Notes under the pieces: model-generated
What the model saw: only the letters and a program-made list of their open reading frames with translations
Told to the model about the DNA's origin: nothing
The model's database searches: none
Translations under genes and position numbers: made by a program
NCBI GenBank assembly: GCA_045615505.1
Contig: JAZLEZ010000035.1
Location: 1-14,548, forward strand
DNA length: 14,548 nt
Direction of reading: 5' to 3'
Origin: JAZLEZ01 sp045615505
GTDB lineage: Bacteria > Spirochaetota > Spirochaetia > Sphaerochaetales > Sphaerochaetaceae
In this document: one piece after another, positions 1 to 6,652 of the stretch
How positions within the stretch are numbered: the first letter of the stretch is position 1
How the letters are laid out: every line of letters begins with the position of its first letter

Positions 1-93
1 AAGCGATAATGTTAATAGTTTTTTAAAAAAAATGATTTTTTTTGAAAATTGAATAAATTTACAGAAAAAAGTGTAAAAATATACAAAAACCTA
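1..93. other. AT-rich intergenic leader, no gene seen
   Basis: This stretch precedes the first promoter and is almost pure A/T with homopolymer runs. An A-run at 25-32 and a T-run at 36-43 could pair as a weak AT-only hairpin. That might be the tail of a terminator for a gene to the left, but it lacks a GC stem. I see no open frame, tRNA or recognisable operator. Confidence 0.4.
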
Positions 94-122
94 TTTACAA
101 ATTTTATAAAAATCAATATAAG
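94..122 (+). promoter_or_regulatory. Sigma-70-type promoter of the amino-acid ABC operon
   Basis: A -35 hexamer TTTACA (94-99) and a -10 hexamer TATAAG (117-122) each match consensus at 5 of 6 positions and are separated by 17 bases. Transcription would start near 129, giving a leader of about 36 nt with an AGAGG ribosome-binding site at 152-156, 8 bases before the ATG. No riboswitch or T-box fits in so short a leader. Confidence 0.6.
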
Positions 123-164
123 TTGCATAATAATTCAAATATTTAATTTTCAGAGGTATATAAA

Positions 165-977
165 ATGAAAAAAACATTATTTGTCATTTTGGTTTTGGTT
201 TCTTGTTTTTCACTTTTTGCCGGTGCATCAAAAGAAACTACAAACAGCGGTCTTGTAACAGAAGGTAAGTTGATCGTAGCAACTTCCCCTGATTATGCTC
301 CTTATGAATTCTATTCAATTGATTCAAATGGGAATCCTCAACTCGCAGGTTTTGATATGGCTCTTGCAAAGTATATTGCAGATTATATGGGACTTGAACT
401 TGAAGTAATTCCTATGGATTTTGACGGTATTCTTGCAGAAGTACAGATGGGTAGTGTAGATTTAGGTATTTCAGGATTTTCTCCTACACCTGAAAGGGCA
501 GATGTTGTAGGTCTTTCAGATGTTTATTATGCCGGAGAACAGTGTTTCTTCTGTCTTAAGAAGAATGCTAAATATTTCCCGAACCTTGAAGCAACAAATG
601 ATGCAAAATGGACAATCGGAGCACAGACAGGTGCAATTCAGGTAGGACTTGCTGAAGAAAACAGTCCTAATGCAGATATCGTTACACTTACAAAGGTTAC
701 TGATATTGTTGCAGAAGTACTCAACGGTAAACTTGACGGCGCTTATGTAGAAACAGCAGTAGCTGAAAGTTATGTAAAGAATTATCCTGAGCTTCAGGTA
801 TGTCTCCCTGTACCGTTTGATGCAGAAGGAAATGTTGTTCTTACAAAGAAAGATAGCCCTCTCATGGCTAAGGTAAATGAAGCAATTGCAAAATGTATCA
901 GTGACGGTTCAATGGGAAAGTTTGTTGAACAGGCCGGAGTTGATGCATCCGGTGATATTATTGAGGGTATGATTTAA
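165..977 (+). CDS. Amino-acid ABC transporter substrate-binding protein
   Basis: A family 3 extracellular solute-binding protein of 270 residues, the usual size, which captures polar amino acids in the periplasm for the permease and ATPase encoded next. After the signal peptide it shows the family pattern: a first strand with VATSPDYAPYEF (about residues 39-50), the GFDMALAK helix, DLGISGFSPTPERAD around 99-113, and a second-lobe QTGAIQVG segment. The TPERAD arginine and the later GAYVETAV region are where this family contacts the ligand amino and carboxyl groups. The signal peptide is ambiguous. LVSC at 11-14 resembles a lipobox, but hydrophobic residues continue past it and signal peptidase I cleavage after FAGA (about residue 21) is equally possible. 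The start is supported by AGAGG at 152-156. The substrate (Arg/Lys, Gln, Cys or other) cannot be settled from sequence alone. Confidence 0.93.
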   Translation: MKKTLFVILVLVSCFSLFAGASKETTNSGLVTEGKLIVATSPDYAPYEFYSIDSNGNPQLAGFDMALAKYIADYMGLELEVIPMDFDGILAEVQMGSVDLGISGFSPTPERADVVGLSDVYYAGEQCFFCLKKNAKYFPNLEATNDAKWTIGAQTGAIQVGLAEENSPNADIVTLTKVTDIVAEVLNGKLDGAYVETAVAESYVKNYPELQVCLPVPFDAEGNVVLTKKDSPLMAKVNEAIAKCISDGSMGKFVEQAGVDASGDIIEGMI

Positions 978-1675
978 TGTTAAGTTCCGCAGGTTTTGCG
1001 AAGACATTTCAGTACATAGAACTCTTCAAACAGGGAGTTGTATGTACTGTTTCTTTGTCTGCGCTCACAGTTGTTTTCGGTTTTATTCTTGCTCTGGTTC
1101 TTGCACTTATGAGGATGAGTAAAATCCATATTTTTAAAAGTTTTGCCATAGCTTATGTAGAAGTGTTTAGAGCTACTCCAATGCTTGTCCAGCTTTTTGC
1201 CGTTTACTATGTAATATTCGGAGGTGTTGCTCTTCCAAGTTTTAAGCTTTTCGGTTTCATAAGGTTTGAAAGATATTTGCCCGGTGTAGTTGCTTTGAGC
1301 TTAAACTCGGGAGCTTATCTTTCGGAAATTATCAGATCAGGTATTCAGAGTATAGATTACGGACAGACAGAAGCTGCTCGTTCGTTGGGTTTATCTGCCG
1401 GGCAGAATTTAAAATATGTTGTTTTACCACAGGCAATTAAAAACATTTTGCCTTCTGTAGCAAATGAATTTGTAACAATCATCAAGGAAAGCTCAATATG
1501 TTATACAATCGGAGTTCAGGACATAATGTATGCAGTATCTGCAACAAAAGGTGCAACCTACAGAATTGCAGAACCTCTTTTGATTGCTGCAGCTGTCTAT
1601 TTTTGTCTTACTTTCCCGACAAGTCAGATAATCAACTATTTTGAAAGGAGGATGAGCCATGGTGACAAACGATAA
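977..1675 (+). CDS. Amino-acid ABC transporter permease (HisM/GlnP type)
   Basis: Inner-membrane permease of 232 residues that forms the channel of a polar amino-acid importer, normally as a homodimer. Hydrophobic segments lie near residues 20-45, 55-82, 102-125, 150-170 and 195-215, which fits about five membrane helices. The EAA loop that docks on the ATPase is clear at about 132-160 (EAARSLGLSAGQNLKYVVLPQ). Its ATG overlaps the preceding stop by one base (TAATG), so translational coupling to the binding protein is likely. The gene ends inside the ATPase gene, overlapping it by 17 bases. Family membership is secure. The substrate is inferred only from the adjacent binding protein. Confidence 0.94.
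   Translation: MLSSAGFAKTFQYIELFKQGVVCTVSLSALTVVFGFILALVLALMRMSKIHIFKSFAIAYVEVFRATPMLVQLFAVYYVIFGGVALPSFKLFGFIRFERYLPGVVALSLNSGAYLSEIIRSGIQSIDYGQTEAARSLGLSAGQNLKYVVLPQAIKNILPSVANEFVTIIKESSICYTIGVQDIMYAVSATKGATYRIAEPLLIAAAVYFCLTFPTSQIINYFERRMSHGDKR
1644..1651 (+). promoter_or_regulatory. Strong Shine-Dalgarno inside the permease gene
   Basis: AAAGGAGG, 7 bases before the ATPase ATG, is the longest anti-16S match noticed in the window and fixes the ATPase start at 1659. It is embedded in codons near the permease C-terminus, so the ATPase can be initiated independently as well as by coupling. Confidence 0.75.
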
Positions 1676-2435
1676 AATTATCAGCGTCAAAAATCTTAAA
1701 AAGTATTTTAAGCGAGGATTGATAAAAGCTATTGATGATGTCAGTATGGACATCGCAAAAGGAGAAGTAGTTGTAATTATCGGCCCGTCAGGTTCAGGGA
1801 AGTCAACTTTCCTCAGAAGTCTGAATCTTCTTGAAACAGCTACATCAGGGTCTATTATCGTTGATGGTACTGATATTACAAAAAAATATTATACCGATGA
1901 AAACGGAAAGAATCATAAGCTCAATTTAGACGAACATCGGCAGAAGATGGGAATGGTATTTCAGCATTTCAATCTCTTTCCACATATGACAATTCTTGAC
2001 AATATGACATTGGCTCCTATTAAAGTTAAAAACATACCCAAGGAAGAAGCAGAAAAAAACGCAATCAATCTATTAAAAAGAGTCGGACTGGAAGATAGGG
2101 CAGATTCTTATCCAATCCAGTTGTCAGGTGGGCAGAAACAAAGAATTGCTATAGTCAGAGCTCTTATGATGCAACCTGAAATTATGCTTTTTGATGAACC
2201 GACATCTGCATTGGATCCTGAAATGGTAGGAGAAGTTCTTGAAGTAATGAAAGAACTTGCTAAAGTCGGAATGACTATGGTTTGTGTTACGCATGAAATG
2301 GGATTTGCAAAAGAAGTTGCCAGTCGTGTTGTATTTATGGATGAAGGAAAGATAATAGAAGAGGGAACCCCTCGTCAGATTTTTTCATATCCTAAAAGTG
2401 ATAGACTGAAAGATTTCCTGAATAAAGTTCTTTAG
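1659..2435 (+). CDS. Amino-acid ABC transporter ATP-binding protein (GlnQ/HisP type)
   Basis: ATPase of 258 residues that powers the importer from the cytoplasmic side. All motifs are intact: Walker A GPSGSGKST at 42-50, Q-loop glutamine at about 102 in VFQHFNLFP, signature LSGGQ at 155-159, Walker B MLFDEP with the catalytic Glu at about 180, and the switch His at about 212 (THEMGF). The motifs and length match the GlnQ/HisP subfamily. The ATG at 1659 is chosen because a near-complete Shine-Dalgarno AAAGGAGG (1644-1651) sits 7 bases upstream, inside the permease coding region. The GTG at 1662 is less well placed. The TAG stop (2433-2435) lies inside the left arm of a palindromic repeat. Confidence 0.96.
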   Translation: MVTNDKIISVKNLKKYFKRGLIKAIDDVSMDIAKGEVVVIIGPSGSGKSTFLRSLNLLETATSGSIIVDGTDITKKYYTDENGKNHKLNLDEHRQKMGMVFQHFNLFPHMTILDNMTLAPIKVKNIPKEEAEKNAINLLKRVGLEDRADSYPIQLSGGQKQRIAIVRALMMQPEIMLFDEPTSALDPEMVGEVLEVMKELAKVGMTMVCVTHEMGFAKEVASRVVFMDEGKIIEEGTPRQIFSYPKSDRLKDFLNKVL

Positions 2436-2570
2436 AGGTATTTTCAAAACTGATATTTGCGAAGAGAAAACCATTTTTTGATAATTGAAGTAATACTTTA
2501 TGTATTATGAAATTAGCAAAAATGTGTTTTTAAACGCAAATGCAAATTCAAGATTTATGAAGGCAGTTTT
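2431..2570. repeat. Palindromic intergenic repeat, copy A
   Basis: The gap between two convergent genes is a large imperfect palindrome. Concentric arm pairs centre near 2498-2499: ATTTGCG (2455-2461) with CGCAAAT (2535-2541); an A/T-rich arm 2467-2480 with 2517-2530; AATT with AATT (2483-2486 and 2511-2514); TAATAC (2491-2496) with GTATTA (2502-2507). The outer ends also pair roughly, AAAACTG (2446-2452) with CAGTTTT (2564-2570). The left end 2431-2452 matches, inverted, 14524-14545 of a second copy at 21 of 22 bases. The right end 2553-2570 matches 14513-14530 exactly over 18 bases. The stop codons of both flanking genes fall inside it. It may act as a bidirectional terminator or transcript-end protector, though no clean T-run follows the hairpin. 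Confidence 0.7.
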
Positions 2571-4293
2571 TTTTCAATTTTCTTTCTTCTTCATCTTCCA
2601 ATTGTCTGAAAGCAATTTTACCGACAAGAGTTTTAGGTAATTCTTTTCTGAATTCTATTTCGTAAGGTACTGCATATTTTGCTACATTTTCCTTACACTT
2701 TGATAGAATCTTCATTTTGATTTCATCTGATTCGTTTACTTCCGGTTTCAAGACAACAAAAGCCTTAACTTTGTGGATTTTATATGAGTCGGGAACACCG
2801 ATTACACAGGACATTCTTACTTCTTCAACGGAATCAATAATATTTTCTATTTGAGAAGGATAAACATTGTAACCGCTGGTTACAATCATTCTTTTTATTC
2901 TCTGTTTGAAGAAAATAAAACCTTCCTCATCCATTATTCCAACATCTCCGGTATGAAGCCATTTATATCCGTCTTTGTGGACTTTGAGGGTATTTTTCGT
3001 TTCTTCATCATGATTAAGATAACCCAACATAACCGAAGGTCCTCTTAAACAAATTTCGCCTTCTTCTCCATAAGGAACAGGATTTACTGTTCCGGGTCTG
3101 ACTATACAGTAATATGTATCTGGATAAGGAAGTCCTATAGAGCCGGGTTTTTCTTTATTGTACGGAGTAAGACAACTTGCTGTAACACATTCTGTAGTTC
3201 CGTAACCTTCTCTGACTTTAACAGGTGATTTGTGGTTTTTTAGGAATATATCAATCTTTTTCTTCATCTCTATTGATAGAGAATCTCCGCCTGAAAATAC
3301 ACCTCTGAGATAAGAAAGATCAACACCGTCCATATCTTTATTTCTTGTAATTCCTTCGTAGAGAGTGGGTACTCCGGCAATGTAATTAGGTTTTGCCGTT
3401 TTCAGAAGCTTGGAATAACCTTTGACGCTGACTTGAGGAACAAGGATGCTTTCTCCGCCTATAAACATCATTGTATGTATGCAGACACCTAGCCCGAAAC
3501 CGTGGAAAATAGGCATTGCAGCAAGCATTTTAGCTCCCTGTACAGGTTTATGGGCCATTGTGGCAGTCTGTATGGCGCAGGCATTGAAGTTTAGATTGCT
3601 CAACATAATTCCTTTGCTTACACCCGTTGTTCCGCCGCTGAATAACAGAACTGCAAGATCATTTCCTTTCATTTCAACATAAGGGTCATCTTTAATATTC
3701 TTTGCTCCTTGTAAAAATGAATTCCATTTTATGACAATTTCGTCTTCTACTGTTTTAGGTTGGAACTTTCTTTCTTTTAAAAGTTTGTATGCTATTCTTT
3801 TTACAGGACTTAAAGCATCGGATATTTTTGCTATGATTATGTGATTAAGTTTTGCAGATTCTCTTGCTTTGACAATTTTATAATAGAATTGATCGAGTGT
3901 GATGATTGTATCACTGTCGGCTTCTTTCAGATAATATACAATCTCCTGAACTGCTGAAAGAGGATGAATCATACTTGCTATTGCTCCGATATAATTGAGA
4001 GCATACAAACATATTACTCCCTGAGGAGTATTCGGCATACAAATCGTAACCTTATCGCCTTTTTTTATACCTAAATTCCTGAAAGCCTTAGCCGCGGTTT
4101 TAATCTGTTTTGCAAGTAATTCAAATGTAGTTCTTTTTCCTTCAAAACTTAAAGCAGTCTGTTTAGGATAGTTCTTTGCAGATCTCAAAAGACCGCTTAC
4201 CATTGAAATATCCGGATAATCCAAATGGAAAGGGACTGCGCCATAGCATTTCAACCAAGGTGCTGTTTTAATATCTTCTTCTGAATATTTCAT
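2548..4293 (-). CDS. AMP-forming acyl-CoA synthetase / long-chain fatty-acid-CoA ligase-like protein
   Basis: Class I adenylate-forming enzyme of 581 residues, expected to activate a carboxylic acid with ATP to an acyl-AMP and pass it to CoA or another thiol. Visible motifs: phosphate-binding loop SGGTTGVSKG (219-228), GYGTTE (363-368), TGD (448-450) with the hinge region that follows, and the C-terminal catalytic lysine at 559 in PKTLVGKIAFRQ. The N-terminal half resembles the fatty-acyl-CoA ligase group, but chain length cannot be read from sequence. It starts 6 bases after the acyltransferase-like gene, with GGAG at 4305-4308 inside the end of that gene, so the two are co-transcribed. The last residues (KNCLHKS) and the stop codon are encoded by the palindromic repeat, so this tail was probably acquired. 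A role in fatty-acid uptake or lipid modification is inferred. Confidence 0.88.
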   Translation of the reverse strand: MKYSEEDIKTAPWLKCYGAVPFHLDYPDISMVSGLLRSAKNYPKQTALSFEGKRTTFELLAKQIKTAAKAFRNLGIKKGDKVTICMPNTPQGVICLYALNYIGAIASMIHPLSAVQEIVYYLKEADSDTIITLDQFYYKIVKARESAKLNHIIIAKISDALSPVKRIAYKLLKERKFQPKTVEDEIVIKWNSFLQGAKNIKDDPYVEMKGNDLAVLLFSGGTTGVSKGIMLSNLNFNACAIQTATMAHKPVQGAKMLAAMPIFHGFGLGVCIHTMMFIGGESILVPQVSVKGYSKLLKTAKPNYIAGVPTLYEGITRNKDMDGVDLSYLRGVFSGGDSLSIEMKKKIDIFLKNHKSPVKVREGYGTTECVTASCLTPYNKEKPGSIGLPYPDTYYCIVRPGTVNPVPYGEEGEICLRGPSVMLGYLNHDEETKNTLKVHKDGYKWLHTGDVGIMDEEGFIFFKQRIKRMIVTSGYNVYPSQIENIIDSVEEVRMSCVIGVPDSYKIHKVKAFVVLKPEVNESDEIKMKILSKCKENVAKYAVPYEIEFRKELPKTLVGKIAFRQLEDEEERKLKKNCLHKS

Positions 4294-4299
4294 AGTCTT

Positions 4300-5211
4300 T
4301 CATTCTCCGTAAACTTCTTTGTATAACTGTTCAAAATCTATTTCCGCATTTGCGGGCAAATCCAAAAGTTCAGGTTTCAAAAGCAGAGCTTTTATCATTT
4401 TCAATGTATTTGCAAAATAGACTCCGTCAGCTAATCTTTCATCCAATGTTACTGAAATCGGAAGGAAATCCTTCATTTCCCAAGTTTTTCCGTCTTCATA
4501 AAAAACAGGTTTTCTTTCTTTTTTTCCTATGATTACGAAAACAGAGCCGGTTCCGAAGTTTGTAATATGATGATAATCTGCATTAATTCCTATACTGCCT
4601 AAATTACTGACAAAGTATGTAGTATAGTAGGGAATAATTTTCTGGAGAAACATAGGCATATTTCCTTTTCTGTCCCAGCGTCTTATTAGAGCAAAAACAA
4701 TTTTAAGTATAAATGACGGCATTTTCAGAAATTTTTCTATCATTTTGTCTGAATCGCTTTTTCCTTCCGTGCTATTTCTTAGTTCGGATACTTCTTTACA
4801 TGTTTTATCATGCATCTGCTGAATAGGAGAAACCTCGCTGTCTTTTTTGTATGTCTGAATAATCAGACTCTCAGAAGCTCCGTCCGCCTTATTCTTTTTC
4901 GCTATATAAGCAAAAGAAATCTCCTTTCTTTCATAGAATCTGCCGTTTCTGATGAAATAGTTCATCACCTTTCTTTCTTTTGTTGTTCTTGATATTGCAG
5001 CAAGAACGGCATGGAAAAATGTATATCTGATTCTTTTATCAGTACAGTCTTTGTTCTTATCTGAAAGATATTGCTCAAGTGCAGTCATTTCTATTTCTAT
5101 TTTACATACTGCTTCATTCTCTGTTCTTGAACCTAGAACATAATTCATAATTGAATGTAGCGGATCCATATCTCTAACCAGGTAAGCATCTTTTTTGTCG
5201 CCGCGTGCCAT
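4300..5211 (-). CDS. E2/CAT-fold acyltransferase-like protein without the catalytic histidine
   Basis: A 303-residue protein resembling the catalytic domain of 2-oxoacid dehydrogenase E2 subunits and chloramphenicol acetyltransferase, without lipoyl or peripheral-subunit-binding domains. The recognisable block is C-terminal: FVSNLGSIGIN (200-210), then TGSVFVIIGKK (221-231), then VTLDERLADGVYFA (254-267). In active E2 enzymes this last element reads DHRxxDG and in CAT HHxxxDG. Here the His position is Glu258 (GAA, at 4438-4440), while Asp261 and Gly262 are kept. A hydrophobic, basic stretch at about 160-180 could touch membrane. It has its own promoter and an AGGAG site (5218-5222) 6 bases before the ATG, and it is the first gene of an operon with the acyl-CoA synthetase, so an acyl-CoA-related role is likely. 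Whether it is catalytic by another residue, structural or regulatory is open. Confidence 0.7.
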   Translation of the reverse strand: MARGDKKDAYLVRDMDPLHSIMNYVLGSRTENEAVCKIEIEMTALEQYLSDKNKDCTDKRIRYTFFHAVLAAISRTTKERKVMNYFIRNGRFYERKEISFAYIAKKNKADGASESLIIQTYKKDSEVSPIQQMHDKTCKEVSELRNSTEGKSDSDKMIEKFLKMPSFILKIVFALIRRWDRKGNMPMFLQKIIPYYTTYFVSNLGSIGINADYHHITNFGTGSVFVIIGKKERKPVFYEDGKTWEMKDFLPISVTLDERLADGVYFANTLKMIKALLLKPELLDLPANAEIDFEQLYKEVYGE

Positions 5212-5228
5212 ATTGAACTCCTGAAATA

Positions 5229-5257
5229 ATAATATGGTTTTGATGTTTTATAATCAA
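5229..5257 (-). promoter_or_regulatory. Promoter of the acyltransferase-like / acyl-CoA synthetase operon
   Basis: On the minus strand a -35 TTGATT (complement of 5252-5257) and a -10 TATTAT (complement of 5229-5234) are separated by exactly 17 bases. Transcription would start close to 5222, just before the AGGAG ribosome-binding site, so the leader is very short. Confidence 0.6.
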
Positions 5258-5260
5258 TAC

Positions 5261-5274
5261 TAACTATATAGTTA
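5261..5274. promoter_or_regulatory. Perfect 14-bp palindrome, candidate operator
   Basis: TAACTATATAGTTA is a perfect palindrome lying between the divergent promoters of the acyltransferase operon and the exonuclease gene. It sits just upstream of the minus-strand -35 and about 32 bases before the exonuclease -10. The location fits a dimeric regulator site for either promoter. Its pure A/T make-up in AT-rich DNA makes chance occurrence plausible. Confidence 0.35.
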
Positions 5275-5306
5275 TAGATTACTATTACTATTTTATTTTT
5301 GTGTAT

Positions 5307-5312
5307 TATAAT
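5307..5312 (+). promoter_or_regulatory. -10 box of the exonuclease gene (leaderless geometry)
   Basis: A perfect TATAAT ends 7 bases before the ATG at 5319, which would place the transcription start at or next to the start codon. The -35 region is weak (ATTACT at 5284-5289 with a 17-base spacer). No good Shine-Dalgarno is present; a GAG only 3 bases before the ATG is too close. Confidence 0.5.
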
Positions 5313-5318
5313 GAGCGT

Positions 5319-6056
5319 ATGAAATTTGTATCTTGGAATGTCAACGGACTCAGAGCCGTTTGCGGGAAAGGGTTTTTGGATTACTTTAATTCTGTAGATG
5401 CTGATGTTTTCTGTCTTCAGGAAATCAAACTGTCAGAAGGTCAGCTTGATTTGGATTTACCCGGTTATCATACATACTATAATTATGCAGAAAAAAAAGG
5501 TTATTCAGGTACTGCTATATTTTCCAGAGCCAAACCTTTGAATGTTACTTTCGGAACTGATAATGAAGGTAGAATCTGCTGTGCTGAATATAATGATTAT
5601 TATATCGTATGCGTTTATACTCCTAATTCTCAGGATGAGCTTAAAAGACTTGATTTCAGAATGGAATGGGATGAAGCATTCAGAGATTATATTCATTTTC
5701 TGGATTTGAAAAAACCTGTTTTCATTTGCGGAGATTTGAATGTTGCTCATAAGGAAATTGATATAAAAAATCCTAAAACAAATATTCATAATGCAGGTTT
5801 TACTATGGAAGAAAGAGATAGTTTTTCAAAAACTCTTTCATTGGGTTTTACTGATACATTCCGTCATTTCTATCCTGATTTACCAAATGCATATTCATGG
5901 TGGTCTTACAGATTCAAATCACGTGAGAAAAATGCAGGTTGGAGAATAGATTATTGGTTGTGTTCCGACAGATATATTGATAATGTTATTTCATCAGGAA
6001 TAGATTCACAGATTTTAGGTTCTGATCATGCTCCTGTTTATATTGAAGTGAAGTAA
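5319..6056 (+). CDS. xth: Exodeoxyribonuclease III / AP endonuclease (ExoA/Xth family)
   Basis: Metal-dependent base-excision repair nuclease that cleaves at abasic sites and degrades DNA from 3' ends. The 245-residue product carries the standard motifs in order: WNVNGLRA (6-13), LQEIK with metal-ligand Glu35, GYSGTAIF, GDLNVAHKEIDI, and the terminal SDHAPV with the catalytic Asp236-His237 pair. Length is normal for the short ExoA form. I chose the ATG at 5319. A GTG at 5301 is in frame, but it would add six residues absent from the family and would overlap the -10 box. The gene is divergent from the acyltransferase operon and is followed after 11 bases by the CYTH gene, so both are probably on one transcript. 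Confidence 0.95.
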   Translation: MKFVSWNVNGLRAVCGKGFLDYFNSVDADVFCLQEIKLSEGQLDLDLPGYHTYYNYAEKKGYSGTAIFSRAKPLNVTFGTDNEGRICCAEYNDYYIVCVYTPNSQDELKRLDFRMEWDEAFRDYIHFLDLKKPVFICGDLNVAHKEIDIKNPKTNIHNAGFTMEERDSFSKTLSLGFTDTFRHFYPDLPNAYSWWSYRFKSREKNAGWRIDYWLCSDRYIDNVISSGIDSQILGSDHAPVYIEVK

Positions 6057-6067
6057 ATGAGGTTAAT

Positions 6068-6652
6068 ATGAGTTGTGAAATAGAGCTTAAAGCACATCTG
6101 AAGGAAGAGGAAATTGAATCCGTTATCAGTATTCTGAAAGGAATGCCCACTTGTAAAGACTTGGGCCCGGTTGATAAATATGATGTTTATTGGTCAACTT
6201 CCGAAGATAATGCTCCGTTATTTCGTACCAGACTGGAACATAATAATGAAGGTGCCAGAATTCTGTTTACTCAGAAACCTATGAAATCAAAAGATTTTTG
6301 TACAGAATACAATATTGAGAATGAATTTGAAGTATCAGCATCCGAATGGGACAAAGTCCAGTACTTTTATAAAAGTGCAGGTCTGAAGATTTGCCGAATT
6401 AAATGTAAAACAGGTTATCATTTTATGTTGAACTGCAATGGTTTTGATATGCATTGTGAAATTCTCAATGTAAAGTATCTGGGCTGGTTCATCGAAACTG
6501 AAATATGCGGTGAAAATTTGGATTCCATGGATAAAGAAGGTGCAGAAAAAGCCTTATATTATTTACTGGGTGTTGTAAATGTGCCTTTTGATGCCGTTGA
6601 ACCTAAAGGCTATAACAAAATGCTGAAAGCCTGCGGTCATGACAAAGGTTGA
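6068..6652 (+). CDS. CYTH-domain protein (CyaB / class IV adenylate cyclase-like)
   Basis: A 194-residue single-domain protein of the CYTH superfamily, an eight-stranded tunnel fold that binds triphosphate compounds with metal ions. The N-terminal signature ExExK is present as EIELK (residues 4-8). Further charged strands include RTRLEHNNEGARILFTQKP and EFEVS, as expected for the tunnel. Members act as class IV adenylate cyclases, thiamine triphosphatases or tripolyphosphatases, and sequence alone does not decide among them. It is translated from GAGG (6059-6062), 5 bases before the ATG, downstream of the exonuclease gene. Its last 50 bases overlap, in the opposite direction, the end of the ABC ATPase gene at 6603. 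Both C-termini look normal for their families, so the overlap seems real. Confidence 0.82.
   Translation: MSCEIELKAHLKEEEIESVISILKGMPTCKDLGPVDKYDVYWSTSEDNAPLFRTRLEHNNEGARILFTQKPMKSKDFCTEYNIENEFEVSASEWDKVQYFYKSAGLKICRIKCKTGYHFMLNCNGFDMHCEILNVKYLGWFIETEICGENLDSMDKEGAEKALYYLLGVVNVPFDAVEPKGYNKMLKACGHDKG

Noticed and set aside
1493..1753. 86-codon open frame on the minus strand
   Set aside because: It is antisense to the permease and ATPase genes, with no family features or ribosome site.
2491..2507. Simple Rho-independent terminator after the amino-acid ABC operon
   Set aside because: The TAATAC/GTATTA stem is A/T only and no T-run follows; it is better described as the centre of the larger palindromic repeat.
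5301..5318. GTG start giving six extra residues on exonuclease III
   Set aside because: The added residues are not family-like, and the codons overlap the -10 box TATAAT.
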